Source of the DNA: Myxococcota bacterium
Lineage (GTDB): Bacteria > Myxococcota > XYA12-FULL-58-9 > JALHOP01
Length of the DNA: 64,000 nucleotides
Direction: 5' to 3'
Assembly: GCA_022842935.1 (NCBI GenBank)
Contig: JALHOP010000008.1
Location: forward strand, 62,001 to 126,000
The notes beneath the pieces are model-generated. The model was not told the origin of the DNA. It ran no database searches and saw nothing but the letters and a program-made list of their open reading frames with translations. Position numbers and translations under genes: made by a program. This document shows positions 8,212 to 16,327 of this stretch, piece after piece (the first letter of the stretch is position 1; each line of letters starts with the position of its first letter).

Positions 8212-9586
8212 CGTTCGCGTATTCAGATTCGTCGGTGACGTCGCGAACGACGTAGGGTGTGAGCCACTCGGGAATGACGATCGCGCGGCTCTCACTGTCG
8301 ACTTCGATCTCGCAAAGCACGAGCTTGCGCCCGCGAAAGACGTCGAACACCCAGGTGTCCTCGCCGACGGCGACGATGTAGCGCCGCTTGATGACACGCT
8401 TTCCGCGCGTCAGAGGCCAGAGCTTCTTGAAGAGATCGGCTGTCGTCTCTTCTTCGATCTCGGTGCGCACCATGCCGCTGCCGAACTTCATCGTCCTGTA
8501 GAAGCGCTCGCCGCTTTGGCCCCTCACGCGTCGGAGACGCTCGAGGAGACGCTCGCCTGGCAAATAGCCCTGTTCGATCTGGTCGTACGGGGCTTTGCGC
8601 ACATCGCGCGGGAGCTCCGTCAGCAGGTACTTGCGCTCGATCTCGACGTCATCGCGCTTCGCCAAGGTGTCCGCGATGGCCCGCACGTGCCCAACAAAGC
8701 TCGCCAGCTTGTCCGGACTCCAGTTCTCCTGGAAGCGTGCGTAGAGTCGATCGCGGTCCGTGCGAGCGGCGTCGGTGAGCCATAGGAGTCCTTCGCACTC
8801 CTCGCGCTGAAGCTGTGACACCGCGACTTCCATCGCCGCAGCCAAGGTCGCGCCGACCACGTGCATATCGTGGATTTCGCCGAGCACGTCTTGCAGGTCT
8901 TTGAGCCGCTTCACCAACCCACCGACGCCCTCGACTTCGCTCTTGATTGGCTCGAGCAGGTAACGGAGGCGCTTGGCCGCAATGCGGGTGTTGTGGATGT
9001 TCTCTTGTTCGGTTGGGTCCGCCACCGAGCCGTGTTGGCCGATGAGGTCCCCAGCGTGTTCGCGGAGCAAGTCGGCGGTGACCTCACCAAAGGTCGGTTG
9101 CCGAACCTGCTCACCGAGACGCACACGCAAATCGTAGTACGACAGCCGTTCGCGCAGCGCCCGCTCGGCCTTGGCGAAGTGTCCGGTGGTCTCGCCACGC
9201 GCCGAGGCATAGCCAGCCTCCATCCGGGCGCGAACCTGTGGCAGTAGCCACGCGATGCCAGCACGCATGGTCACCGGCGCTTCCTGCAACCGCGCTTCGA
9301 GCCAGAGCAGCTGCACTTCGGCGTCCCGCCCGTCGTTCGTGCCTCGGGCAATAGCAGCGATGCGGTCCCGATCTTTGGCCCGCACCGTGTCCGAGAGCTC
9401 TCCCTTGTAGGCGCGAAGAACACTTCGGAGCCGGCGCAAACCGACCCGGAAATCATGCAGGGATTCGGTGTCATTTGGGTCAGCGAGGCGCGGAATCGCT
9501 TGCGTCGCCTCATCCAGGTAGCGCAGGGCGAGCAGGCGCGCGCCCTCGGCGGCCGGGCGGCCACGGAGGCGAGCTTCATCGGACAT
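8195..9586 (-). CDS. CHAD-CYTH domain protein (putative inorganic polyphosphate/triphosphate enzyme)
   Basis: 463 residues from ATG 9586 (MSDEARLRGRPAAEG). Residues about 15-290 form a CHAD domain, an alpha-helical polyphosphate-binding fold with repeated H-D-x-R-V-x-x-R-R-L-R signatures (SLHDFRVGLRRLRSVLRAY and again NTRIAAKRLRYLLEPI). Residues about 300-463 form a CYTH triphosphate-tunnel domain with the diagnostic EIERKYLL and many alternating charged strand residues. CYTH domains bind or hydrolyse triphosphates such as PPP-i; CHAD domains bind polyphosphate. The order is the reverse of E. coli YgiF, where CYTH comes first. Divergent from the EAL gene (51 nt apart). The longer upstream frame is the antisense of the EAL gene and was rejected. 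Confidence 0.92.
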   Translation of the reverse strand: MSDEARLRGRPAAEGARLLALRYLDEATQAIPRLADPNDTESLHDFRVGLRRLRSVLRAYKGELSDTVRAKDRDRIAAIARGTNDGRDAEVQLLWLEARLQEAPVTMRAGIAWLLPQVRARMEAGYASARGETTGHFAKAERALRERLSYYDLRVRLGEQVRQPTFGEVTADLLREHAGDLIGQHGSVADPTEQENIHNTRIAAKRLRYLLEPIKSEVEGVGGLVKRLKDLQDVLGEIHDMHVVGATLAAAMEVAVSQLQREECEGLLWLTDAARTDRDRLYARFQENWSPDKLASFVGHVRAIADTLAKRDDVEIERKYLLTELPRDVRKAPYDQIEQGYLPGERLLERLRRVRGQSGERFYRTMKFGSGMVRTEIEEETTADLFKKLWPLTRGKRVIKRRYIVAVGEDTWVFDVFRGRKLVLCEIEVDSESRAIVIPEWLTPYVVRDVTDESEYANVNLAS

Positions 9587-9636
9587 GCAACTTAGTCTTG
9601 CGTCAAAGCGCGATCGCAAACAAGGTTGCGGTAGCG

Positions 9637-10383
9637 ATGGCATTGTTTGGACGCTCCGCCACTCCCAAGAACCCTCCCACCAGCCCCATCCGCGAGGCCA
9701 TCGCCGCGCGCGCCGTCTCCATTGCCTATCAGCCCATCGTCGATGTCCACACGGGCAAGATCTTCGCCTACGAGGCCCTGGCTCGCAGCAAGACACCGGC
9801 GTTCAAGGGTCCTCTGGAGCTTCTAACCGCGGCTATCGAAGAAAAGGTCATGGGTGAGCTCGGCCACGTCCTCCGCCAGATGACGGTGGAGGGCTGTCCG
9901 GGCCGGCCGCTCTTCGTCAACGTCAACCCCAACGAGTTCGACGAGGGCTGGCTCGTCCGCACGGACGACCCCATCTTCTTCCACGACGAGCAGGTCTACC
10001 TCGAGATCACCGAGTCGGTACCGCTTTCGCACTTCGCCTTCTGCAGCAGCGTCCTCCACGAGATCCGCGGAAAGGGTGTACGCCTGGTCATCGACGATTT
10101 CGGCGCCGGCTACTCGAACTTGCGCTACATCGCAGAGCTCGTCCCGGACATCGTCAAGCTCGACATGGACCTGGTGCATGGCATCAGCAAGAACGAGCGA
10201 ACCCGCCGGTTGGTGCGCTCGATCGTCACCTTGTGCAATGACATGGGGAGCCGGGTCGTCGCTGAAGGTATCGAGGAACGCGACGATTTCCTCGCGGTGC
10301 GCGACGCCGGTGTCCACTTCGGACAGGGCTACCTGCTGGCAAGACCAGCGTTTCCACCTCCTGCAGTCACCTTCCCGACATAA
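9637..10383 (+). CDS. Stand-alone EAL-domain cyclic-di-GMP phosphodiesterase
   Basis: 248 residues, essentially one EAL domain from about residue 20 to the end. All usual catalytic signatures are present: YEALAR (EAL, Glu46), NVNPNEF, EITES, DDFGAGYSNL, VKLDMDLV, VAEGIEERDD and QGYLLARP, so hydrolysis of c-di-GMP to pGpG is expected. No sensor, receiver or GGDEF domain is attached; a short basic N-terminal extension precedes the domain. The start is the ATG at 9637 (MALFGRSATP); the longer frame reads through the divergent CHAD-CYTH gene. Predicted cytoplasmic. It lies 196 nt upstream of the M4 peptidase array in the same direction, but nothing ties the two functionally. Confidence 0.93.
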   Translation: MALFGRSATPKNPPTSPIREAIAARAVSIAYQPIVDVHTGKIFAYEALARSKTPAFKGPLELLTAAIEEKVMGELGHVLRQMTVEGCPGRPLFVNVNPNEFDEGWLVRTDDPIFFHDEQVYLEITESVPLSHFAFCSSVLHEIRGKGVRLVIDDFGAGYSNLRYIAELVPDIVKLDMDLVHGISKNERTRRLVRSIVTLCNDMGSRVVAEGIEERDDFLAVRDAGVHFGQGYLLARPAFPPPAVTFPT

Positions 10384-10579
10384 TCCACGAAACCAGATCG
10401 CGCCGCACCGCGATAAGTCACGCACACCGCAACATGTCGTGAGCACCGCGTAGCGAGCCTCAGCTGCAAGAGCAGCGGCGTACGACGCTCCACTCTGTTT
10501 CGGTCCCACCATCGTGACGCGTCGAACCAACGAACGACGCGCCGCACCATTGTTCCCAAAAACCATAGTGAGCTGCCAA

Positions 10580-12451
10580 ATGACCGACACAATCCGCGTC
10601 AATAAGACCTCAATCGCCGGCCCCGCCGTCGCGGGCGATGCCACCCCAGCGGTCAAAACGTCCAAGAAAGCCTCCGCCGTCGCGCCGCAAGCTCCGGTCG
10701 CCGGCCTCGCCGCCGCCGCGAGCCGCCCCCAGCCGATGGCGATGGATGAAAGTCAATCGACGACACACATGGGCGGCGCGCTCAAAATCCTATCGGGCGC
10801 CGCTGCTTTCGGACCGCAGTTCAAGTTCATCAACATGAGCGAAGCGAAGGCAGTCGCCGCGGTCCACACCGCCATGGCCGCGCTCAAGTCGCGCCTCGCT
10901 TTTGCTCCTACGAAGCACGGCTTTGCCCCTGCCCTCGCAACGACCGACGAGCTCGGCAAGACCCACGTCCGCATGAATCGCCTCTATGACGGCATCCCGG
11001 TCTTCGGTGAGCAGGTCATCAGCCACCTCGACGCCAGCGGCAAGGTGGCGGACTTCACGGGCAACACGTTGCCAGCGCAGCTCCTCGTCGACACCAAGCC
11101 GACGCAATCGGCCGAGTCCGCTCTAGCGACAGCGCGCGCCTGCTTCTCCGGTAAAGCCGAGCAGATCGGCGGCCCAACGTTGCTCATCGCCAAGACCGAC
11201 GACGGCGTCTATCACCTCGCTCATCACGTCACGGTCGCGACCTACGGTGACGCCAGAGCTCCACGCAAGATGCACTACTTCGTCGACGCCCACAGCGGCG
11301 ACGTCTTGCCGCTCACCTTCAACGAGCACGGCGGCTTCATCCCGGACTTCCGGCTGCAGGGCGCTCGGGAAAAGGCGGCGACGCAAGGCAAGGCGTTCAC
11401 TGGTTCGGTCGTCGAAGGCACCGGCAACAGCATCTACCTGGGCAACGTGTCGCTCTCGACCACCGAAGAGAACGGAAAGTTTCTGCTGCGTGACCCGCAA
11501 GCCAACAACGCCGAAACCCGTGACGCGCGCAACGGCTCTGGCGGCACGGGCTCGAGCAACGTCGTCTTAACCGACAACAACAACAAGTGGGGCGAGACCT
11601 CCGACGACATGCGCCAGCGCGCGGGCATCGACGCGCAGTTCGGCGCCGTGCAGTTCCTGAAGTTCTTGAAGGACTTCTTCGGTCGCGATTCGCTCGACGG
11701 CAGGGGCATGCGCCTCTTGTCGAACGTCCACGTGCGCTCGAACTACGTGAACGCGTACTGGGATGGCTCGACGATGAACTACGGCGACGGCGACGGCCGC
11801 ACTGCCGGCCCCCTGGTCGACAAAGACGTCGCGAGTCACGAACCGATGCACGGCCTCACTCAGGCGGCAAACGGGTTGGTCTATCGCGGTGAGTCGGGCG
11901 CCCTGAACGAGGCGGCCTCCGACATCCTCGGCAGCGCCGGCTTCAGCTGGTTCCTCCGCGGCATGAAGGACACCGGTATCGAGACCGACTTCCTCATCGG
12001 TGAGGACTGTTGGACGCCAGCGACTCCTGGTGACGCGCTCCGCTACATGAACGACCCGATGCGCGACCGTGAACAGCGCAGCGGCGACCTGTACTCGCGC
12101 GACAACTACAAGTCCCGCTACACCGGCAGCGGCGACAACGGCGGCGTCCACTTGAACTCCGGCATTGCCAACAACTTCTTCTACCTCCTGAGCCAGGGCG
12201 GGACGAACCGTACCTCGCAGATGAAGGTCGAGAAGGGTATCGGCATGGAGAAGGCGCTCAAGATCTACTACCGCGCTCACACCGTCTACACGACGGCGAG
12301 CACGAACTTCGCGCAGGCGCGCGAGGGCTGGATCAAGGCGGCGACCGATCTCTACGGCGCCGATTCCGTCGAGACCAAGACGGTGATCCAAGCCTGCAAT
12401 GCGGTTGGCATCGAAGCACGTCCACGTGCCGACTTCGCGTTGGTCGCCTAG
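10580..12451 (+). CDS. M4 (thermolysin-family) metallopeptidase paralog 1, with unusual HEPMH zinc motif
   Basis: 623 residues from ATG 10580; the longer GTG start at 10514 gives an implausible basic leader. Order: Ala/Pro/Ser/Lys-rich N-terminus without a hydrophobic Sec signal (1-75), FTP/PepSY-like propeptide beginning FGPQF and including VRMNRLYDGIPVFGEQ (about 75-280), then the peptidase domain. Zinc ligands are H420, H424 and E444 (GALNEAASD), the correct 24-residue spacing, and the catalytic-His region HLNSGIANNFF is intact. The motif itself is HEPMH: Pro inside the active-site helix is very unusual, so activity is doubtful. The protein ends in an 11-residue tail after AVGIE, finishing ALVA. 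First of four tandem paralogs, 196 nt after the EAL gene. Confidence 0.93.
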   Translation: MTDTIRVNKTSIAGPAVAGDATPAVKTSKKASAVAPQAPVAGLAAAASRPQPMAMDESQSTTHMGGALKILSGAAAFGPQFKFINMSEAKAVAAVHTAMAALKSRLAFAPTKHGFAPALATTDELGKTHVRMNRLYDGIPVFGEQVISHLDASGKVADFTGNTLPAQLLVDTKPTQSAESALATARACFSGKAEQIGGPTLLIAKTDDGVYHLAHHVTVATYGDARAPRKMHYFVDAHSGDVLPLTFNEHGGFIPDFRLQGAREKAATQGKAFTGSVVEGTGNSIYLGNVSLSTTEENGKFLLRDPQANNAETRDARNGSGGTGSSNVVLTDNNNKWGETSDDMRQRAGIDAQFGAVQFLKFLKDFFGRDSLDGRGMRLLSNVHVRSNYVNAYWDGSTMNYGDGDGRTAGPLVDKDVASHEPMHGLTQAANGLVYRGESGALNEAASDILGSAGFSWFLRGMKDTGIETDFLIGEDCWTPATPGDALRYMNDPMRDREQRSGDLYSRDNYKSRYTGSGDNGGVHLNSGIANNFFYLLSQGGTNRTSQMKVEKGIGMEKALKIYYRAHTVYTTASTNFAQAREGWIKAATDLYGADSVETKTVIQACNAVGIEARPRADFALVA

Positions 12452-12461
12452 CAAGGCCTAC

Positions 12462-12515
12462 GGCGCGCCGTGACCACCACGCGGCGCGCCTTCTCTTCCT
12501 CTGCTCTCTTCCCCG
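12462..12515 (+). terminator. GC-rich hairpin plus pyrimidine tract between M4 paralogs 1 and 2
   Basis: Two copies of GGCGCGCC (12462-12469 and 12483-12490) pair into an 8-bp stem, extended by GTG/CAC, and are followed by a pyrimidine-rich tract (TTCTCTTCCTCTGCTCTCTT). This resembles an attenuator or intrinsic terminator, although the T content is lower than usual. Because each arm is itself palindromic, the arms could also fold alone. It would separate paralog 1 from paralogs 2-4. Confidence 0.4.
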
Positions 12516-12526
12516 GGTCCCGCGCC

Positions 12527-14428
12527 ATGAACGACATCCACAGCCTCGTTTCCGCCTTCACCAAAATCGCGCCTGACTCGTGTTTCGTGCCGCGCGGCGC
12601 AGCGCCATCTCAAAAGGCGGGCGTCACACCGGATGCTCCCGTCCTCGATCTGTCGGCATCGCTCATCCGTCCGCGACCGCTGTCCGCGCAAGCGAGCAAG
12701 CAGTCCGCTGGTGTGGCGGACGCCATCTCGGCACTCGCCGGCATCAAGGCGTTCGGTCCGCAGTTCAAGGTGGTTGGCTTGAGCGACGAGCGCGCCTTTG
12801 CCGCCACCGTCGCTAGCCTGAACGCAGTCAAGTCGAAGATCGTCGGAGCGGGCTTCGCCACGTCGCCACATGGCTTCGCGCCAGCCATCGCCTTCAAGGA
12901 TGAGCTCGGTCGCGTCAATGTCCGCATGAACCGTGTCTACGACGGCGTGCCGATCTTCGGCGAGCAAATCGTCTCCCATCTCGGCGCCGACGACACGGTA
13001 ACCGACATGACCGGCACCAAGCTCCCAGCGCGTCTGCCGGTCGACACAAAGGCAACCATCACGGAGGAAGCAGCGCTCTCGACCGCGCTCGCCGTTTTTG
13101 GCGCGCGGCCGACCCGGCCCGCGGGCTCGCGCCTGGTCATCATCGCCGACGATGCCGGCGCTTATCACCTCGCCCACCACGTGGTGCTTTTCGCACGCAC
13201 CGAAACGGGCGCGACCAAGATGCACTACTTCGTCGACGCGCACAGCGGCGCCATGTTGCCGCTCTCCTTCGACGAGCTCGGCGGCTATGCCGACCCGGAG
13301 CACGTCGAAGCGGTGCGCAAGTCGTTGCCGCGGGGTCCCCGCATCGGCGCGCCGACGCCATCACCCGCGCCCGCGATCGCGGATGGCAGCGGTAGCTCGG
13401 TCTACTCTGGTGTCGTGCCGCTCGCGACGACCAAGGACGCATCCGGTAAGTTCATCTTGCGCGACCCCGGCACGAGCAAGACCGAGACGCGTGACGCCTT
13501 GAACGGGGACGGCGGCGCCGGCTCTGCGAACAGGGTGTTCACCGACGATAACAACAAGTGGGGGGAGACAACGGACGACGCTCGGCAGCGCGCGGGCATC
13601 GACGCGCACTACGCGGCGGTTTCGTTCTTGAGTCTCCTCAAGCAGCTCTTCGATCGCGACTCGATCGACGGCAAGGGCCAGCAGCTGCTCTCCAACGTCC
13701 ACGTGCGTGAAAATTTCGTCAACGCCTACTGGGACGGCGACACCATGAACTACGGCGATGGTGACGGCCGTGTCGCTGGGCCCATGGTCGACCGCGACGT
13801 TGGCGGACACGAGATCACCCACGGCCTGACGCAGCACACGAGCGGCCTCATCTACCGCAACGAGTCGGGGGCTCTGAACGAAGCGGGCTCGGATATCCTA
13901 GGTAGCGCAGGGCTCTCTTGGTTCATGCGCGGCATGAAAGATCAGGGCATCGATCGCGACTGGCTCCTCGGAGAGGACTCGTTCACGCCCGGCAAAGAAG
14001 GCGACGCCTGGCGCTACATGGACAGCCCGACGCGCGACAAGGCGACGCGCGGCAACACCAACTACTCGCGCGACAACTACAAGGACCTCTACAAGGGCGG
14101 CGGCGACAACGGCGGCGTCCATATCAACTCGGGGATCGCCAACAACTTCTTCTTCCTACTCGCTGCCGGCGGCGAGAATGCGACCTCGAAGCTCAAGGTC
14201 GAAAAGGGCCTGGGCATGGAAAAGGCGCTGCGCATCTACTACCGCGCGCACACCGTCTACTTCACCCCGAGCACCAACTTCGCGCAGGCCCGTGTCGGTT
14301 GGGAGAAGGCGGCCGCCGATCTGTACGGCGCCGATTCCGTCGAGCTGAAGACTGTTCGTGAAGCCGCCGCCGCGGTCGGTATCGAAGCACCCCCGCCCGC
14401 ATCGGGCGGCGTCACTCTTGTCGGCTGA
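12527..14428 (+). CDS. M4 (thermolysin-family) metallopeptidase paralog 2
   Basis: 633 residues from ATG 12527 (MNDIHSLVSAFTKIAP). A GTG at 12470 would add a TTRRAF leader that superficially resembles a Tat motif but lacks the hydrophobic stretch and lies in a predicted hairpin, so it was not used. A low-complexity N-terminus (1-80) precedes the FTP/PepSY propeptide with VRMNRVYDGVPIFGEQ, then the peptidase domain: HEITH with zinc ligands H428, H432 and E452 (ALNEAGSD), and HINSGIANNFFFLL around the catalytic His. All catalytic elements are intact. The tail after AVGIE is Pro/Ala/Gly-rich and ends TLVG. It is followed 11 nt later by paralog 3, so they are probably cotranscribed. No Sec signal peptide is visible. 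Confidence 0.95.
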   Translation: MNDIHSLVSAFTKIAPDSCFVPRGAAPSQKAGVTPDAPVLDLSASLIRPRPLSAQASKQSAGVADAISALAGIKAFGPQFKVVGLSDERAFAATVASLNAVKSKIVGAGFATSPHGFAPAIAFKDELGRVNVRMNRVYDGVPIFGEQIVSHLGADDTVTDMTGTKLPARLPVDTKATITEEAALSTALAVFGARPTRPAGSRLVIIADDAGAYHLAHHVVLFARTETGATKMHYFVDAHSGAMLPLSFDELGGYADPEHVEAVRKSLPRGPRIGAPTPSPAPAIADGSGSSVYSGVVPLATTKDASGKFILRDPGTSKTETRDALNGDGGAGSANRVFTDDNNKWGETTDDARQRAGIDAHYAAVSFLSLLKQLFDRDSIDGKGQQLLSNVHVRENFVNAYWDGDTMNYGDGDGRVAGPMVDRDVGGHEITHGLTQHTSGLIYRNESGALNEAGSDILGSAGLSWFMRGMKDQGIDRDWLLGEDSFTPGKEGDAWRYMDSPTRDKATRGNTNYSRDNYKDLYKGGGDNGGVHINSGIANNFFFLLAAGGENATSKLKVEKGLGMEKALRIYYRAHTVYFTPSTNFAQARVGWEKAAADLYGADSVELKTVREAAAAVGIEAPPPASGGVTLVG

Positions 14429-14439
14429 GGAGAAGTTTC

Positions 14440-16323
14440 ATGGCTAGTGATCTCTTGGGTCCCGTTCGCCCCGCGCCCGTCGCACCGACGCAATCCCAGA
14501 TGGTCCTCGATGCGCAGCCGTCGGCGCTCGACGGCACTCCCCTGCCCTTCGAGCTGCCGCCCGCGGTGACCACCCGCTTCAGCGGACCCGCGGCACCCCC
14601 GCAGAGCGCGCTGACCTTTGGACCTCAGTTCCGCTACAGCCGGATGAGCGAGGCCGAAGCGGTCGGAGCGGCGAACGCGGCAGTCGCTGCCGCACGCAGC
14701 CAGGTCGCAAGCACTGGCTTCGTCGGGAACCCGCACGACTTCGTGGCGTCTCAGGCCTTTCGCGACGAGCTTGGTCGCAACCACGTGCGTATGGACCGCA
14801 CGTACAACGGCGTGCCGATCTTCGGCGCCCAAGCCATTGCGCATCTCGACGAACAAGGCCGAGTCGCGTCGATGACCGGGGCGCCAATCCCCTCGCGCCT
14901 GCCGCTCGACGTTACGCCCACGGTGAGCGCGGCGGTCGCCCAGGCAACAGCGGTCGCTTCTCTCGACGCCGCCCCGAAAGAGGTCGCGGCGCCCGAGCTC
15001 GTCATCGTGCAACTCGATGACGGCAGCTATCGGCTTGCTCATCATATCGTCGCGCTGGTCGACGAGCCCGAGCACGCGCCGCACCGGATGCACACGTTCA
15101 TCGATGCCCACAGCGGCGAGCTCTTGCCGCTTTCGTTCGAAGAGGGGTGCGGCTTTCTCGACGAGGCCGAAGTCGAGCGGACACGCACTCATCTGGGCAG
15201 CCGCGCCACTACGGGCTTCGCTCTGCGTCCGCAGGCAGCTCCGTCAGCCATTCCGCCAGGTCACGGCAACTCCATCTACTCGGGCGTCGTGCCGCTCGCG
15301 ACCTCGCGCGGCGGCTTCAATGGCTACATCTTGCGCGACCCCGCGAGTGGCAGCGAAACGCGGGACGCAGGCAATGCGCAGGGCCTCTTCGGCGGACTCG
15401 GGGGCATCTTCGGTGGCCGCAGTGCCGCGGGTGGGCAGCCCATCACAGACGCCAACAACGTCTGGGGCGAGCGCGGCGACAGTGAGCGCCAGCGGGCAGG
15501 TATCGACGCGCACTTCGCGGCGGTGAGCTACCTGCGCTACTTGCGCGAGATGTTCGGTCGCAACTCGATCGACGACCGTGGCGCCCGCATCATCTCGAAT
15601 GTCCACGTCCGCCGGAACCTGGTGAACGCCTACTGGGACGGTTCGAGCGTAAACTATGGTGACGGCGACGGCCGGGTCGCGGGCCCGATGGTCGACCCCG
15701 ACATCGCCGGGCACGAGATCACCCACGGTCTCATCGCGAACACCAGCCGACTCGTCTACCGTGGCGAGTCGGGGGCCTTGAACGAAGCAGCAGCCGACAT
15801 CCTCGGGAGTGCCGGATTGTCGTGGTTCCTCCGCGGCCGCAGCGACCAAGGCATCGCAACCGACTATCTGGTTGGCGAAAACGCGTTCACGCCGAGCATC
15901 GACGGCGATGCCCTTCGCTACATGGATCAACCATCGCGCGACCGACGCAACCCGACGAGCGAAATGTACTCGCGCGACAACGTGCGGAACATCTACCGAG
16001 GCGACCAGGATCGCGGCGGCGTTCACATCAACTCGGGCATCCCCAACAACTTCTTCTACCTGCTCGCGAACGGCGGCGCGAATCCAACCTCGGGTCAGCG
16101 GGTCGCGCAGGGCATCGGTATGGAGAAAGCCCTTCGCATCTTCTACCGGGCCAACACGGTCTACTTCACTCCCAACACCACCTTCGTCCAGGCTCGCGCG
16201 GCGTGGGAGCGCGCGGCCGAGGACCTCTACGGACGCGACTCGGCGGAGCTCCGCACGGTTCGGGCGGCAGCGAGCGCGGTCGGTATCGAGGCGCAAGCCA
16301 CAGCCGTCGGGCTGGTGAGCTAG
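14440..16323 (+). CDS. M4 (thermolysin-family) metallopeptidase paralog 3
   Basis: 627 residues; ATG 14440 is preceded by a strong ribosome-binding site (GAGGAGAAG). N-terminus Pro/Ala-rich without signal peptide (1-60), propeptide with FGPQF, VRMDRTYNGVPIFGAQ and MHTFIDAHSGELLPLSF, then the peptidase domain. Zinc ligands are H425, H429 (HEITH) and E449 (ALNEAAAD); HINSGIPNNFFYLL holds the catalytic His. Unlike its sisters it has a Gly-rich insertion (QGLFGGLGGIFGGRSAAGGQ, about residues 312-331) near the N-terminal part of the mature domain, before the conserved NNVWGE. The C-terminal tail is short and ends GLVS. Paralog 4 begins 4 nt after its stop, so translational coupling is likely. Confidence 0.95.
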   Translation: MASDLLGPVRPAPVAPTQSQMVLDAQPSALDGTPLPFELPPAVTTRFSGPAAPPQSALTFGPQFRYSRMSEAEAVGAANAAVAAARSQVASTGFVGNPHDFVASQAFRDELGRNHVRMDRTYNGVPIFGAQAIAHLDEQGRVASMTGAPIPSRLPLDVTPTVSAAVAQATAVASLDAAPKEVAAPELVIVQLDDGSYRLAHHIVALVDEPEHAPHRMHTFIDAHSGELLPLSFEEGCGFLDEAEVERTRTHLGSRATTGFALRPQAAPSAIPPGHGNSIYSGVVPLATSRGGFNGYILRDPASGSETRDAGNAQGLFGGLGGIFGGRSAAGGQPITDANNVWGERGDSERQRAGIDAHFAAVSYLRYLREMFGRNSIDDRGARIISNVHVRRNLVNAYWDGSSVNYGDGDGRVAGPMVDPDIAGHEITHGLIANTSRLVYRGESGALNEAAADILGSAGLSWFLRGRSDQGIATDYLVGENAFTPSIDGDALRYMDQPSRDRRNPTSEMYSRDNVRNIYRGDQDRGGVHINSGIPNNFFYLLANGGANPTSGQRVAQGIGMEKALRIFYRANTVYFTPNTTFVQARAAWERAAEDLYGRDSAELRTVRAAASAVGIEAQATAVGLVS

Positions 16324-16327
16324 CCTC

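Noticed and set aside
12470-12527. Tat signal peptide (TTRRAF) on an extended paralog 2
   Set aside because: Needs the GTG start inside a predicted hairpin, lacks a hydrophobic stretch, and none of the three sister proteins has it.
15361-15430. Frameshift in M4 paralog 3 near the Gly-rich insertion
   Set aside because: The frame stays open and conserved sequence resumes in the same frame (NNVWGE), so it is an in-frame insertion.
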